A stretch of 64,000 nt of DNA from Paraburkholderia metrosideri (GCF_904848625.1 NZ_CAJHCP010000005.1:310001-374000); one strand, 5' to 3'; shown: positions 46,635-56,351, counted from the stretch's first letter. Made by a program: numbers and translations. The notes: generated by a model not told the origin, from the letters alone.

Positions 46635-47291
46635 TCAGCTCTGCCGGACTTCGCGAAGCGCATCCTGCATCACCATGCCGGCAGCTTCGATATGCGCCTT
46701 CGTCAACCGCTTGGCCGCACGGCGGTCGCGCGCCACCACGGCATCGAGAATGGCCAGATGCTCGGCGAACGAGATGGACTGGTAACGCTGTAGCTGCCAG
46801 ACAAGCCGGAGATAACGGTCGGTCTTGCGCCAGATCGCTTCCAGCGTCTCCAGCAGATGTCGCTTCCCACTCGCCTGATAAATGACCCGGTGGAATGCCC
46901 AGTTATCGATCGACCAATGCTCGATTTCGTGAGCGTCCTCATCGCGTTTGAGAATCCCTCGCGCGATAGCCTCGTCGGCCGCGCTGAATTGATCGATTGC
47001 CGCGTCGAGCGCAAGCAGTTCGAGCACAACCCGCATTTCTGTCAACTCGGTCGCTTCGGTTGTCGTCATTGATGAAACGAACGCGCCGCGATTCGGCACG
47101 ATCGTCACGAATCCACTCGCCTGCAATTGAACGAACGCTTCGCGGACCGGGATGTGGCTGGTTCCAAATTCCTTCGCGATAAGGTCCTGCCGCAGTTGGG
47201 TTCCTGGCGCCCAGGTTCCGTCTGTAATGCGCTCGCGCAGACGCTCGACCAATGAGCTCGAAGAAAACTTGCTATCTGCTGATTTTTTCAT
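46635..47291 (-). CDS. GntR-family regulator, FadR/FCD type
   Basis: A 218-residue protein. Winged helix-turn-helix at about 15-75 (LRERITDGTWAPGTQLRQDLIAKEFGTSHIPVREAFVQL) and an all-helical FCD ligand domain (80-210) with the usual metal-binding His/Asp residues (HRVIYQASG, HLAILDAV). Divergent from an aminotransferase; the two start codons are 33 bases apart across a perfect AT-rich palindrome, so it probably represses both genes. No ribosome site of its own is visible, perhaps a leaderless or short-leader mRNA. Confidence 0.9.
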   Translation of the reverse strand: MKKSADSKFSSSSLVERLRERITDGTWAPGTQLRQDLIAKEFGTSHIPVREAFVQLQASGFVTIVPNRGAFVSSMTTTEATELTEMRVVLELLALDAAIDQFSAADEAIARGILKRDEDAHEIEHWSIDNWAFHRVIYQASGKRHLLETLEAIWRKTDRYLRLVWQLQRYQSISFAEHLAILDAVVARDRRAAKRLTKAHIEAAGMVMQDALREVRQS

Positions 47292-47306
47292 TTTAATATA
47301 TTAAAA
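47291..47306. promoter_or_regulatory. Perfect 16-base AT palindrome, likely GntR operator
   Basis: TTTTAATATATTAAAA lies between the GntR-family and aminotransferase genes, overlapping the first base of the GntR start codon. A bound repressor would cover both promoters. Typical FadR-type sites have a GT...AC core, which is absent, so the site may instead be a promoter element. Confidence 0.55.
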
Positions 47307-47323
47307 CACACTTGGAGGCCGAT

Positions 47324-48481
47324 ATGACAGTAGCAAGGTTGCAAGGAATTCCCGGCATTGGCGTCGACAAAATGGGCGACGCAGCGGACTCGCTGGGCGA
47401 CGCGGATATTTTAAGGCTTGAGAATCTGGACACCGACCTGCGCCCGCCTGCCGCGGCGCTGGCGCGCACGCGCGAGGCGATCGACGACGACGCGGCGAAC
47501 AGCTATCTGCCATTTACCGGCTTGCAGTCTTTGCGCGAGGCGGCCGCCGCACGCGTCGGAGATGCCGCAGGTGCGACCTACGAAGCATCGAACGAATGCA
47601 TCGTCTCAGCGGGCGGCCTGAGCGGGATATTGAACGTCCTCCTGTCCATCATCGACCCGGGTGATGAAGTCGTGCTGACCGATCCGACCTACGCCGGCCT
47701 GATCAATCGCGTGCGTCTCGCCGGCGGCGTACCGAGGTTCGCACAACTCCGACCTGGTGCCGACGGTTGGCGTCTTGACCTGGATAGCCTTGCCGCGGCA
47801 ATTGGACCGCGCACCAAAGCCCTGCTGATCATGTCGCCTTCCATGCCGAGCGGTTACGTCCCATCGCGAGAGGAATGGCAGGCCATAGCGGGGCATTGCG
47901 AGCGCGGCCGCCTATGGCTCCTTTACGACGCAGCTATGGAACGCATCCTGTTCGACGGCCGTAGCGTCGTCCATCCTGCCAGCCTGCCGGGCATGCGCGA
48001 TCTCACCATCACGGTCGGTTCGGTTTCGAAGGAATACCGGATGATCGGATGGCGCGTGGGATGGATCGTCGGCCCCGAACCGATCATGAATGACATACGC
48101 CTGACCAGTCTGTCGAATGTCGTCTGTCAGGTCGGCATTGCGATGGACGGCGCCACGGCCGCCCTTACCGCACCCGACGATGGTGTAGCAGCAGCGGCAG
48201 CGGAGTGGCAGACCCGGCGTGACTTTCTGATGGACGCGCTGCACGACCTGCCGCTGGTGCGTCCTCACGGCGGCTGGTCGATGCTGATCGACACCCGAAG
48301 CCTGGGCATCGAACCTGCACAGGCGGCGAAGTTACTGCTCGAGCGCGGCAAGATTGCCGCCACCCCGATGACAGATTGGGGACCCACGGCAAGCCGATAT
48401 TTGCGCTTCGTATTCGCGAACGAATCCGTTTCGCGCTTGCAGGACATCCGGGAACGCATCAGGTGTTCGTGGCAAACGTGA
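47324..48481 (+). CDS. PLP-dependent aminotransferase, class I/II
   Basis: From the ATG at 47324 with GGAGG upstream; 385 residues. Fold-type I aminotransferase with PLP Lys236 in VGSVSKEYRM, the SAGGLSGILNVLLSII phosphate loop, the YDAAMERILFDG strand and the C-terminal Arg (RFVFAN). Pyridoxal enzymes of this group transaminate amino acids. Regulated by the divergent GntR gene. It lies upstream of the peptide-binding protein and may share its metabolic role; the substrate is unknown. Confidence 0.9.
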   Translation: MTVARLQGIPGIGVDKMGDAADSLGDADILRLENLDTDLRPPAAALARTREAIDDDAANSYLPFTGLQSLREAAAARVGDAAGATYEASNECIVSAGGLSGILNVLLSIIDPGDEVVLTDPTYAGLINRVRLAGGVPRFAQLRPGADGWRLDLDSLAAAIGPRTKALLIMSPSMPSGYVPSREEWQAIAGHCERGRLWLLYDAAMERILFDGRSVVHPASLPGMRDLTITVGSVSKEYRMIGWRVGWIVGPEPIMNDIRLTSLSNVVCQVGIAMDGATAALTAPDDGVAAAAAEWQTRRDFLMDALHDLPLVRPHGGWSMLIDTRSLGIEPAQAAKLLLERGKIAATPMTDWGPTASRYLRFVFANESVSRLQDIRERIRCSWQT

Positions 48482-48651
48482 GAGGCATAACGCCCGACGC
48501 ATCGCCATTGCAATGACGACCGGTCGGTCAGCAAGCTCCCTTAGCTCGATTTCGCATATTCATCTGCGGATTGATTCGTAGTGCGCGCGTGCCGTTGGAA
48601 CCAGAATCTGCGGCGAGTCATTCCTCCTCTCCGAATTCATTTCCACCGATC

Positions 48652-50310
48652 ATGATCAAGCGTTCTTTCCGGACTTCGATGCCGGCGTTGCACCGCGCGT
48701 TGCGCACGTCCCTGTGCGCAGCATCGCTAGGTGTGGCTGCGGCGACGTCGACGATGTCCGCGCCCGCCTGCGCAGCCGATGCCAAAACGCTGGTGTTCTG
48801 CTCCGAGGGCAGCCCTGCCGGTTTCGATCCCGGCCAGCACACCACCAGCACCGACTTCGACGCCAGCAGCAATACCGTCTACAACGAACTGGTGGAATTT
48901 CATCGCGGCACGCTCGACCCCGAGCCGGCGCTCGCCACGAGTTGGGACGTCTCCGCGGATCAACGCACCTATACGTTTCATCTGCGGCGCGGTGTCAGGT
49001 TCCACACCACGGCGTGGTTCAAACCGACCCGCGAATTCGACGCGGACGACGTGCTGTTCACGTTCAACCGCATGCTCAATCCGGACGACCCATTCCGTAA
49101 GGCCTATCCCACCAGTTTCCCGTACTTCAGCGACCTGGGCTTCGACAAGAACCTTGAGCACATCGACAAGGTTGACGACTATACGGTGCGCTTCCAGCTG
49201 AAGCAGCCGGACGTCATCTTCGTGCGCAATCTCGCGATGAATTTCGCGTCGATCCTGTCCGCCGAATATGCCGCGCAACTCAGCGCCGCACATCGTGAGG
49301 CCGACATCAACCAGTTGCCGGTCGGCACCGGACCGTTCGTGTTCCGCTCCTATCAGAAAGATGCGCTCATCCGTTACGACGGCAATCCGAACTACTGGCG
49401 CCCGGGTGAGGTCAAGCTCGCGCATCTGATCTTTTCCATCACGCCTGATCCGGGCGTGCGCATCCAGAAACTGGCGAGCGGGGAGTGCCAGGTGTCGGTG
49501 TTTCCGCGTCCCGCCGATCTGGAGGTGGTCAAGCGCAATCCGGACCTGACGCTGGTGTCCGGGGTGGGTTTTAACGTCGGCTTTGTTGCGTACAACACGC
49601 AGCACACCCCGCTCGATCGCGTTGAAGTGCGTCAGGCACTCGATATGGCGATCGACAAGCCCGCTATCATCAAGGCCGTGTTCGCAGGCAACGCGACCGT
49701 TGCGACCAACCCGATGCCGCCGTCGCAATGGTCGTACGACAAACAGCTGAAAGACGCCCCGTTCGATCCCGCGAAAGCGAAGGCGCTGCTGGCAAAAGCG
49801 GGATTCCCGAACGGCTTCGATATCTCGCTGTGGGCGATGCCGGTACAGCGGCCCTATAACCCGAACGCGCAACTGATGGCTCAGCTCATCCAGCAGGACT
49901 GGGCGACCATCGGCGTGCGCGCGAAGATCGTCAGTTACGAATGGGGTGAGTACAACCGGCGCGCGAAGCAGGGCGGCGAACATGACGCAATTCTGTATGG
50001 CTGGTCGGGCGACAACGGTGATCCGGACAACTGGCTCGGCACCTTGCTCGGTTGCGAAGCAGTGCATGGCAGCAATCTCTCGAAGTGGTGCGATCCGGCC
50101 TTCAACGCGCTGATCGTCAAAGGACGCGAGAGTTCGGATCTCGCGACGCGCACCCAGTTGTACGAGCAGGCTCAGGTTATCTTCAAGCAGCAAGTGCCTT
50201 ATACCCCGATCGCTCATTCGATCGTCTCGCTGCCGGCTTCCCGACGCGTGAAGGGGCTGGTGTTTTCACCGCTGGGGAGTCACCGTTTCGATGGGGTTTC
50301 GCTCGATTGA
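48652..50310 (+). CDS. Oligopeptide/dipeptide ABC transporter substrate-binding protein
   Basis: From the ATG at 48652, 552 residues with a Sec signal peptide (cleavage near ACAADAKTL, about residue 43). The SBP_bac_5 fold is clear: CSEGSPAGFDPGQHTT start, the RPAD and HTPLDRVEVRQALDMAIDK segments, and the WSGDNGDPDNWL loop of DppA-like proteins. It captures dipeptides or related compounds in the periplasm. No permease or ATPase gene adjoins it, so it must use a transporter elsewhere or the one past 63 kb is unrelated. Confidence 0.92.
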   Translation: MIKRSFRTSMPALHRALRTSLCAASLGVAAATSTMSAPACAADAKTLVFCSEGSPAGFDPGQHTTSTDFDASSNTVYNELVEFHRGTLDPEPALATSWDVSADQRTYTFHLRRGVRFHTTAWFKPTREFDADDVLFTFNRMLNPDDPFRKAYPTSFPYFSDLGFDKNLEHIDKVDDYTVRFQLKQPDVIFVRNLAMNFASILSAEYAAQLSAAHREADINQLPVGTGPFVFRSYQKDALIRYDGNPNYWRPGEVKLAHLIFSITPDPGVRIQKLASGECQVSVFPRPADLEVVKRNPDLTLVSGVGFNVGFVAYNTQHTPLDRVEVRQALDMAIDKPAIIKAVFAGNATVATNPMPPSQWSYDKQLKDAPFDPAKAKALLAKAGFPNGFDISLWAMPVQRPYNPNAQLMAQLIQQDWATIGVRAKIVSYEWGEYNRRAKQGGEHDAILYGWSGDNGDPDNWLGTLLGCEAVHGSNLSKWCDPAFNALIVKGRESSDLATRTQLYEQAQVIFKQQVPYTPIAHSIVSLPASRRVKGLVFSPLGSHRFDGVSLD

Positions 50311-50720
50311 GCATGATGTCGACGAAGCGTCGGCGCACCTCGCGCCGGCGTCGTCGCGCTTCGCAAGCCACGCGTCTCCCGCTGGACAGCCGGGTGCCGT
50401 TCGTGTCGCTATACACGCCTCGTTTCGCTGATATTCGCCCAGGCCATTCAGTCAGCGACGAGTGCTAGCAGCGCAGCCAATCACATGAGTAAAAGATCAC
50501 TTCGATCTGATGGATTGGCAGAAATCCTAAGATGAATTTCTTTGTTCACTGAACTACCCGATCTCGGTAACGTACGCACCTCAATTGTGTTGCTCTCCAG
50601 CAGAAGTGGAATCTGGAGCACGCCTCCCGCTTTTACTCATTGCGAATAGCGAGACCCTGCGTAACAGATAGCTAGCAGGGCAATCGCGGGCAGCACGGGC
50701 TACAGTTATCGGAGTGATGT
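50311..50720. other. No gene seen; promoter region of the TonB operon
   Basis: Contains the expected promoter of tonB. A GGAG site lies just before the tonB start at 50721. No palindrome was noticed. Confidence 0.45.
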
Positions 50721-51434
50721 ATGTCTGCAGAGATAATTTCGAGGCCATCCGGGTCGGTGGGATCGACGGGAGCGGTGGGGCGTCCGCCGCAGTTTGGCCG
50801 CCGCCCGCAGAATCCGGTACGCCGCTATGCCGGCATCGCTGCGGTTCTGCTGCTGCACATCCTTTTCATCTGGGCGCTGACAAACGGACTCGCGAACAAG
50901 GTCGTGCAGATCGTCGAAAAGCCGATCGAGACGAAGATCATCGAACCAGTCAAGCCGCCGCCTCCGCCGCCCATGCCGGTCGTCAAGCTGCCGCCGCCGA
51001 AATTCACACCGCCTCCGCCGCCATTCGTGCCGCCGCCTGAAGTGCCGGTCGCGCCGCCGCCTGCGCCGACCATCACGCATCAGGCCACGCCGTCGCCGAC
51101 GCCGCCTGCACCGCAGCCAGCGCCCGCCGCACCGGTCGCGCCGCCGGCTCCCGCGCAGCCGGTTAGTCACGCGGTCGGGGTGGTGTGTCCGAACTCGGAC
51201 GAGATCCGCCGTTCAATGGGCTATCCGCAGGAAGCACAGGACAACAACATTACCGGCGACGTGACGATCTCTTTTGTTGTCGACCCGCAAGGGCACGTGA
51301 CCGAAGAAAAAGTCGAGCAGTCCGCCGACCCGATTCTGGATCACGCGGCCTTCGTCGCCGTGAAGAAGTTCAACTGTATTTCGCAAGGGCAGCCGGTGCG
51401 CGTCCAGGTGCCGTTCGCGTTCAACCTGAACTGA
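50721..51434 (+). CDS. tonB: TonB-family energy transducer
   Basis: A 237-residue protein. One membrane helix (about 38-55), a periplasmic Pro-rich spacer (75-155, many Pro-Pro-Pro runs) and a C-terminal TonB domain with GDVTISFVVDPQGHVTEEKVEQSADP. It carries proton-motive energy from ExbB/ExbD to outer-membrane receptors. First gene of a tonB-exbB-exbD-exbD-TPR operon; the receptor gene lies at 58047. Confidence 0.93.
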   Translation: MSAEIISRPSGSVGSTGAVGRPPQFGRRPQNPVRRYAGIAAVLLLHILFIWALTNGLANKVVQIVEKPIETKIIEPVKPPPPPPMPVVKLPPPKFTPPPPPFVPPPEVPVAPPPAPTITHQATPSPTPPAPQPAPAAPVAPPAPAQPVSHAVGVVCPNSDEIRRSMGYPQEAQDNNITGDVTISFVVDPQGHVTEEKVEQSADPILDHAAFVAVKKFNCISQGQPVRVQVPFAFNLN

Positions 51435-51504
51435 CTACCGTGTGTGCAACCGGGCTTGCCCGTCCCACTCTTCGATACCGATGACTGCAACATCTGGAGC
51501 ATCT

Positions 51505-52416
51505 ATGAAAAAGCGTTCCCTCGCCACCGCGGTGGCCAGCCTGTTGATCTCGGCCTCGGCCGTCAGCTTCGTCGCTGTTCCACAAGCCGTCTGGGCCCAG
51601 TCGAGCGCGCCCACGGCCACGGGTCCGGCGACGGCTGGCACGTCGAACGCGGCTCAATCCAGCACCCCATCGCAGACGGGTGCCACCGACCAGCCGGCAC
51701 CGCCGCCGCTCGCCGCCACGAGCACCGAAGTGACCAACCCATACGGTCTCAGCGCGCTGTGGGCGAACGGCGACTTTGTCGCGCGCTTCGTGCTGATTCT
51801 GCTGGTGCTGATGTCGATGGGAAGCTGGTACATCATGATCACCAAGTTCGTCGAGCAATTGCGTGCGAATCGCCGCGCGAAGACGGCCGACGAGCAGCTC
51901 TGGGACGCGCCGTCGCTCGCCCAGGGCGCGGCACAGCTCGACGAAAATTCGCCGTTCCGTTTCATCGCGCAGGCGGGTATCGATGCGGGCGAACATCACG
52001 AAGAGGCATTGCTTGAAGCCGTCGACCGCAATACGTGGATCGACGTGTCGATCGAGCGTGCCATTACCAGCGTGTCGAACCGCTTGCAGGATGGGCTCGC
52101 GTTTCTCGGCACGGTCGGCTCGACTGCGCCGTTCGTCGGCCTGTTCGGCACGGTGTGGGGGATCTATCACGCGTTGACTGCGATCGGCATTGCCGGGCAG
52201 GCGTCGATCGACAAGGTCGCCGGACCGGTCGGCGAGGCGCTGATCATGACGGCAATCGGCCTCGCCGTCGCGGTGCCCGCCGTGCTCGGCTACAACTTCC
52301 TGGTCCGTCGCAACAAGTCGGTGATGGAGCGCGTGCGGGCGTTTGGCGCACAGTTGCACACGGTATTGCTGCCGGGCACGAAGCGCCGGGTGCGCGCAGT
52401 CGCGAATGCGGGCTAG
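51505..52416 (+). CDS. exbB: ExbB/TolQ/MotA family proton channel
   Basis: From the ATG at 51505, 303 residues. A signal peptide-like N-terminus and a Ser/Thr/Ala/Pro-rich spacer precede the three membrane helices; LGTVGSTAPFVGLFGTVWGIYHAL and GEALIMTAIGLAVAVPAVLGYNFL are the channel motifs. It forms the proton channel driving TonB with ExbD. Confidence 0.93.
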   Translation: MKKRSLATAVASLLISASAVSFVAVPQAVWAQSSAPTATGPATAGTSNAAQSSTPSQTGATDQPAPPPLAATSTEVTNPYGLSALWANGDFVARFVLILLVLMSMGSWYIMITKFVEQLRANRRAKTADEQLWDAPSLAQGAAQLDENSPFRFIAQAGIDAGEHHEEALLEAVDRNTWIDVSIERAITSVSNRLQDGLAFLGTVGSTAPFVGLFGTVWGIYHALTAIGIAGQASIDKVAGPVGEALIMTAIGLAVAVPAVLGYNFLVRRNKSVMERVRAFGAQLHTVLLPGTKRRVRAVANAG

Positions 52417-52446
52417 GCAAACGCGGCATAGCCAGAGAGAGAAGTC

Positions 52447-52872
52447 ATGGCCATAAACGTAAAACAGGACGGCGACGATGACGAAGTCATCGCTGCCATC
52501 AACACGACGCCCCTCGTCGACGTGATGCTGGTGCTGCTGATCATCTTTCTGATCACGATTCCGGTCGTCACGCACACGGTGCCGGTGCAGTTGCCCAAGG
52601 AAACGGTCAACCCATTGCAGACCAGGCCGGACAGCATCGAGATCGCGGTCAACAAGGACGGCGACTTCTTCTGGAATGAAAAGCGGGTCGATGCGCCGAC
52701 GCTGCTTGCACGATTGAAGCTTGCGTCAGTGAAGGCGCCGCAGCCGGAGGTGCACGTGCGCGGCGACCAGACCACCCGCTACGAGGCGATCGGCCGCGTG
52801 GTGACGGCCTGCGAGCGCGCGGGTATCTCGAAGGTGTCGTTTATAACGCAGCCGCCTGCGCGCGGCGGCTAA
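52447..52872 (+). CDS. exbD: ExbD-type transport protein, first copy
   Basis: A 141-residue protein: short cytoplasmic end, one membrane helix with the proton-carrying Asp in NTTPLVDVMLVLLIIFLITI, and a periplasmic domain. It follows exbB by 30 bases. It pairs with the second exbD-type gene, a doubled arrangement common in this group. Confidence 0.92.
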   Translation: MAINVKQDGDDDEVIAAINTTPLVDVMLVLLIIFLITIPVVTHTVPVQLPKETVNPLQTRPDSIEIAVNKDGDFFWNEKRVDAPTLLARLKLASVKAPQPEVHVRGDQTTRYEAIGRVVTACERAGISKVSFITQPPARGG

Positions 52873-52931
52873 CTTTGCAGGGAGCCGGGGCATGGCGCTG
52901 AAGCGTCAGCCCCGGTCGACAGGAGTGGACG

Positions 52932-53363
52932 ATGGGGATGAACGTAGCTTCGGGTGGCGGCAACGGCGAGCCGGACGTGATGGTCGACATCAACACCACG
53001 CCGCTGATCGACGTGATGCTGGTGTTGCTGATCATGCTGATCATCACGATTCCGATCCAGATGCATTCGGTGAAGATGAATTTGCCGGTTGGTAATCCGC
53101 CGCCGCCAGCGGTGCCGCCGCCGGTCGTGCAGGTCGATATCGATTTCGACGGCACGATCACGTGGAACGGTGCGCCGGTCGCAGGCGCGGCCGATCTCGA
53201 CAAACACATGGCCGAGGTCGCGGCGCAACCGGATCAGGCGGAAATTCATCTGTTGCCGAACCGGCTCGCGCCTTACCGGGACGTAGCCGCCGTGCTGGCC
53301 GCCGCGCAGCGCGAAGGGGCGACGAAGATCGGGCTGATCGGCAACGAACAGTATATGCACTGA
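52932..53363 (+). CDS. exbD: ExbD-type transport protein, second copy
   Basis: A 143-residue paralogue of the gene before it, with NTTPLIDVMLVLLIMLIITI (Asp conserved) and a Pro-rich turn (NPPPPAVPPP) after the helix. It has lower similarity in the periplasmic part, so the two copies probably form a hetero-dimer or serve different transducers. Confidence 0.92.
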   Translation: MGMNVASGGGNGEPDVMVDINTTPLIDVMLVLLIMLIITIPIQMHSVKMNLPVGNPPPPAVPPPVVQVDIDFDGTITWNGAPVAGAADLDKHMAEVAAQPDQAEIHLLPNRLAPYRDVAAVLAAAQREGATKIGLIGNEQYMH

Positions 53364-53418
53364 GCGCGCGTGAGCGCTGGTGCGGCAAACCTCTCGATCA
53401 GGCAAGGACCCAGGCAGA

Positions 53419-54627
53419 ATGAATCTACGTAGTGTGAAGCGTGCGGCGGCAGCGGCTGCGCTCAGTGGTGCGATGTCGCTCGCCGTGATTCCCGGTGTGG
53501 CTCATTGCGCAGAGGCATTGCGTCCCGAAGTGGCGAAGCCGTTGAACGACGCGCAGAACCTGTACCGCGCGCACAACTATCGCGGCGCGCTGGAGCGGAT
53601 CGCGCAGGCCGCGGCGGTACCGGGCAAGACCGCGTACGAGACGCGCGTCATCGAGGAGATGCAGGGCGCGGCCGCGATAGCGGGCGGCGACCCTGGCGCC
53701 GCGACGCAAGCGTATGAGGCATTGCTTGCGACGGGCCAGCTCGACGGCGCGGGTGTGCAGCAATTCTCGGCGGCCCTCGCGGGCGTCTACTTCCAGCAGA
53801 AGAACTACGCCGCGGCGATTCGCACCGCGCAACGGTACGACAAAGCGGGCGGCACGGACCCGCAGATGCGTGAACTCCTGCTGCAATCCTATTTCCTCTC
53901 AGGCGACTGCGGCAATCTCGTCGCCACGCTGAAGCCAGCCATCGACACCGCGTTGAAGTCGGGCCACGCGCCCGCCGAATCGCAACTTCAAGTACTGGCC
54001 GAGTGCGGGCAGAAGACCCGGGACACCGCCGCGCAGAGCGAAGCGCTGGCCGCGCTGGTTGCCTACTATCCGGGCCCGGCCTATCAAGAGCGGCTGTTCG
54101 ATACCGTGCGCAGCAAGCCAGGCTATTTTGCGCCGCTCGATCTCGACATTTATCGTCTGCGTCGCGCCACGGGTACGTTGACGAGCAGCGACCAGTTCAT
54201 GGAGATGACCCAGTTGTCGCTCGTGGCTGGCCTGCCCGCCGAGGCGAAGCAGGTGATCGACCAGGGTTTCGCGTCGGGCGTGCTCGGCCACGATGCGCAG
54301 GCTGAACGTGAGAAGCGTTTGCAGGCGCTGGTGGTCCGGCGGCTGCAAGGGCAGAACGACGGCAACAACCTGCCGGTCGATCCTGTTGACGGCTCGTTCA
54401 ATCAAGTATTCGCGGGACAAACGCAGCAGGGCATCGACGGAATCAATGCGGCGATCGGCAAGGGGGACGCGCATCCGGAGGCGGCGCGTCTTCGCCTGGG
54501 CGAAGCCTATTATTACGCGGGACAGAAAGCCCGCGCGGCACAAGTGTTCCGCAGCGTGAAGGGCGATGACGGTTCCGCCGATCTCGCACGCCTGTGGGCG
54601 CTCGTCGCGGATAAACGGGGCGGGTAA
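53419..54627 (+). CDS. Tetratricopeptide-repeat periplasmic protein
   Basis: From the ATG at 53419, 402 residues with a signal peptide (cleavage near AHCAEA, about residue 31). Helical repeats (NLYRAHNYRGALERIAQAA, YFQQKNYAAAIRTAQRYDKAG, LGEAYYYAGQKARAAQVFRSV) indicate TPRs. Genes of this type close tonB/exbBD operons in Burkholderia. It may scaffold the periplasmic machinery; no enzyme motif is visible. Confidence 0.82.
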   Translation: MNLRSVKRAAAAAALSGAMSLAVIPGVAHCAEALRPEVAKPLNDAQNLYRAHNYRGALERIAQAAAVPGKTAYETRVIEEMQGAAAIAGGDPGAATQAYEALLATGQLDGAGVQQFSAALAGVYFQQKNYAAAIRTAQRYDKAGGTDPQMRELLLQSYFLSGDCGNLVATLKPAIDTALKSGHAPAESQLQVLAECGQKTRDTAAQSEALAALVAYYPGPAYQERLFDTVRSKPGYFAPLDLDIYRLRRATGTLTSSDQFMEMTQLSLVAGLPAEAKQVIDQGFASGVLGHDAQAEREKRLQALVVRRLQGQNDGNNLPVDPVDGSFNQVFAGQTQQGIDGINAAIGKGDAHPEAARLRLGEAYYYAGQKARAAQVFRSVKGDDGSADLARLWALVADKRGG

Positions 54628-54779
54628 GTTATCGCCCGAGGTTGTGCCGGTGCCGGCCACGGACGCGCATCTGGCGATAAGCTGACGCCTGTCCGCTGGA
54701 CTGTTCGTGCGATGAACGTCCGATGTGCGCCCGATGAGCTGCCGGGTCGACCGGTTATCCCACGTCCCGAAGGAAACCC

Positions 54780-55772
54780 ATGACTAGCATCTACAACGAA
54801 ATCGATCTGGATGCCGACGGACGTCACGTCGGCTATCTGCGTTTGCCGCATTCCGTTCATCGTTCCGCGTACGGCTGGATCCCGATTCCGATCGCCTCCG
54901 TGCGCAACGGCGACGGGCCCGTCGTGCTATTGATGGGCGGCAACCACGGCGACGAATATGAAGGACAGGTACTGGTTTCCAGCCTGATCCGCGAGATCGA
55001 GCCGCAGTGGGTACGCGGGCAATTGATCTTCCTGCCGATGGCGAATTTCCCCGCAGCGGCCGCAGGTCTGAGAACCTCACCGCTCGATGGCGGCAACCTG
55101 AACCGCAGTTTTCCAGGCGATTCGCAAGGCACGCCGACCGCCGCGATTGCGGATTACATCGAACACACGCTGCTCGCGCGCGCCGACTATCTGATCGATT
55201 TGCATTCGGGTGGCAGCTCGCTGCTCTATGACGGCGCCAACATGCTAGCCATCGAGCCGCGCGATGCCGGCGAGGAACAACGGCTCAAGTCGCTGCTCGC
55301 GGCCTTTGGATTGCCGCGTGCGTTTCTGCACCGGGAGAATCCGGTGCATGCCGCAACGGCGGCGCGTCGCCAGGGGGCTGTGTCGATCCTCGCGGAACTC
55401 GGCGGCGGAGGCACCGTGCAGGCACGGTTGCTGCGCGATGCGCGACAGGGGCTGCTGAATCTGTTCGGCTTCATCGGACTGCTGAACGGGCCGCTCGTAC
55501 CGGACGGTCCGCCTGCGCAGACGCGCTTCTTCAGGGTATCTATCGCACGCCATTATGTGTATGCGTACGATCGCGGCGTCTACGAGCCGCTAGTCGAGTT
55601 GGGCGACATCGTTCACGCTGGCCAGCCGGCAGCGCGTATCCACTTTCCGGACACGCCTTTGCGTGAACCCGTGACAACCTTTTTCGCCGATGCGGGCACG
55701 GTGGTCTGCAAGCGCGTACCGGCCGCCGTGGAGCGTGGCGATTGTCTTTTCCATCTCGCCGAACCGGTCTGA
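54780..55772 (+). CDS. Zinc acyl-hydrolase, AstE/aspartoacylase (M14) family
   Basis: A 330-residue cytoplasmic protein. Zinc ligands His56 and Glu59 (GNHGDEYEG) and His142 (DLHSGG), substrate-binding NLNRSFPG and catalytic Glu206 (AELGGGG) are all present. The family removes N-acyl groups from amino acids (succinylglutamate, N-acetylaspartate, N-acetyl-diaminobutyrate). Together with a GNAT acetyltransferase and LLM monooxygenases downstream, it is a good candidate for deacetylating an N-acetylated sulfur amino acid. The substrate is inferred. Confidence 0.88.
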   Translation: MTSIYNEIDLDADGRHVGYLRLPHSVHRSAYGWIPIPIASVRNGDGPVVLLMGGNHGDEYEGQVLVSSLIREIEPQWVRGQLIFLPMANFPAAAAGLRTSPLDGGNLNRSFPGDSQGTPTAAIADYIEHTLLARADYLIDLHSGGSSLLYDGANMLAIEPRDAGEEQRLKSLLAAFGLPRAFLHRENPVHAATAARRQGAVSILAELGGGGTVQARLLRDARQGLLNLFGFIGLLNGPLVPDGPPAQTRFFRVSIARHYVYAYDRGVYEPLVELGDIVHAGQPAARIHFPDTPLREPVTTFFADAGTVVCKRVPAAVERGDCLFHLAEPV

Positions 55773-55977
55773 CGGCGGCGCGACGCAAATGGATTGTCGC
55801 TATCCTGGACGATCACGCGTTTAACCGGCAATGCGTATTCCATTTCAGCGCGGTTAATGACGGTGTCGATCCTGGATAAGAAAAATTCTAAATGGATCGA
55901 ATGCCGTTACTTTGCAAATTTACATGCTTGACTGGAATAAAAGCCAGCAATGTTCATTGCATAACAATGCCGCTGGC

Positions 55978-56000
55978 CTAATTGCTTTGAAAGCAATTAG
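55978..56000. promoter_or_regulatory. Perfect 23-base palindrome
   Basis: Arms CTAATTGCTTT and AAAGCAATTAG around a central G. It could be an operator or, as RNA, a hairpin in the leader. It lies about 350 bases before the acetyltransferase start. Confidence 0.6.
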
Positions 56001-56218
56001 AAATAATCTGGCTATCTGAAATTTCGCGATAAAACTGGATTCTCGTTACATAGCAGGCATTTCAAGCATGACCTCGGGTGGATGGAGAGGTCGCACGAAA
56101 GCATGATGAAATAAATCGACGTCATGCATTTCTAATCACGCATACATCATGCGCTGCCGCTCTTCTGCCGTTATAGCGTCAATCCTGACGTAAATTTCAA
56201 ATAACAATTTTATCGAAT

Positions 56219-56235
56219 AACAATTCAGAATTGTT
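56219..56235. promoter_or_regulatory. Perfect 17-base palindrome
   Basis: AACAATTC-a-GAATTGTT in the AT-rich region, about 117 bases before the acetyltransferase start codon, the expected place for a repressor or activator site. Confidence 0.55.
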
Positions 56236-56351
56236 TGGTTCGTTTCGAACGATCGGTCTGTTACCTTCACTACGGTTTCGCGGCAATCAATAAGACGCGC
56301 CAGAAATTAAACGACAGGACCGAAGGGACTGCAGAGATCCCTCCATGCACG

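Larger units (their letters stand above)
55773..56351. other. AT-rich control region upstream of the acetyltransferase operon
   Basis: Markedly lower GC than its surroundings between about 55880 and 56240, with two perfect palindromes (55978-56000 and 56219-56235). No gene seen. Likely the main promoter and operator region for the uptake and monooxygenase genes to the right. Confidence 0.55.
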
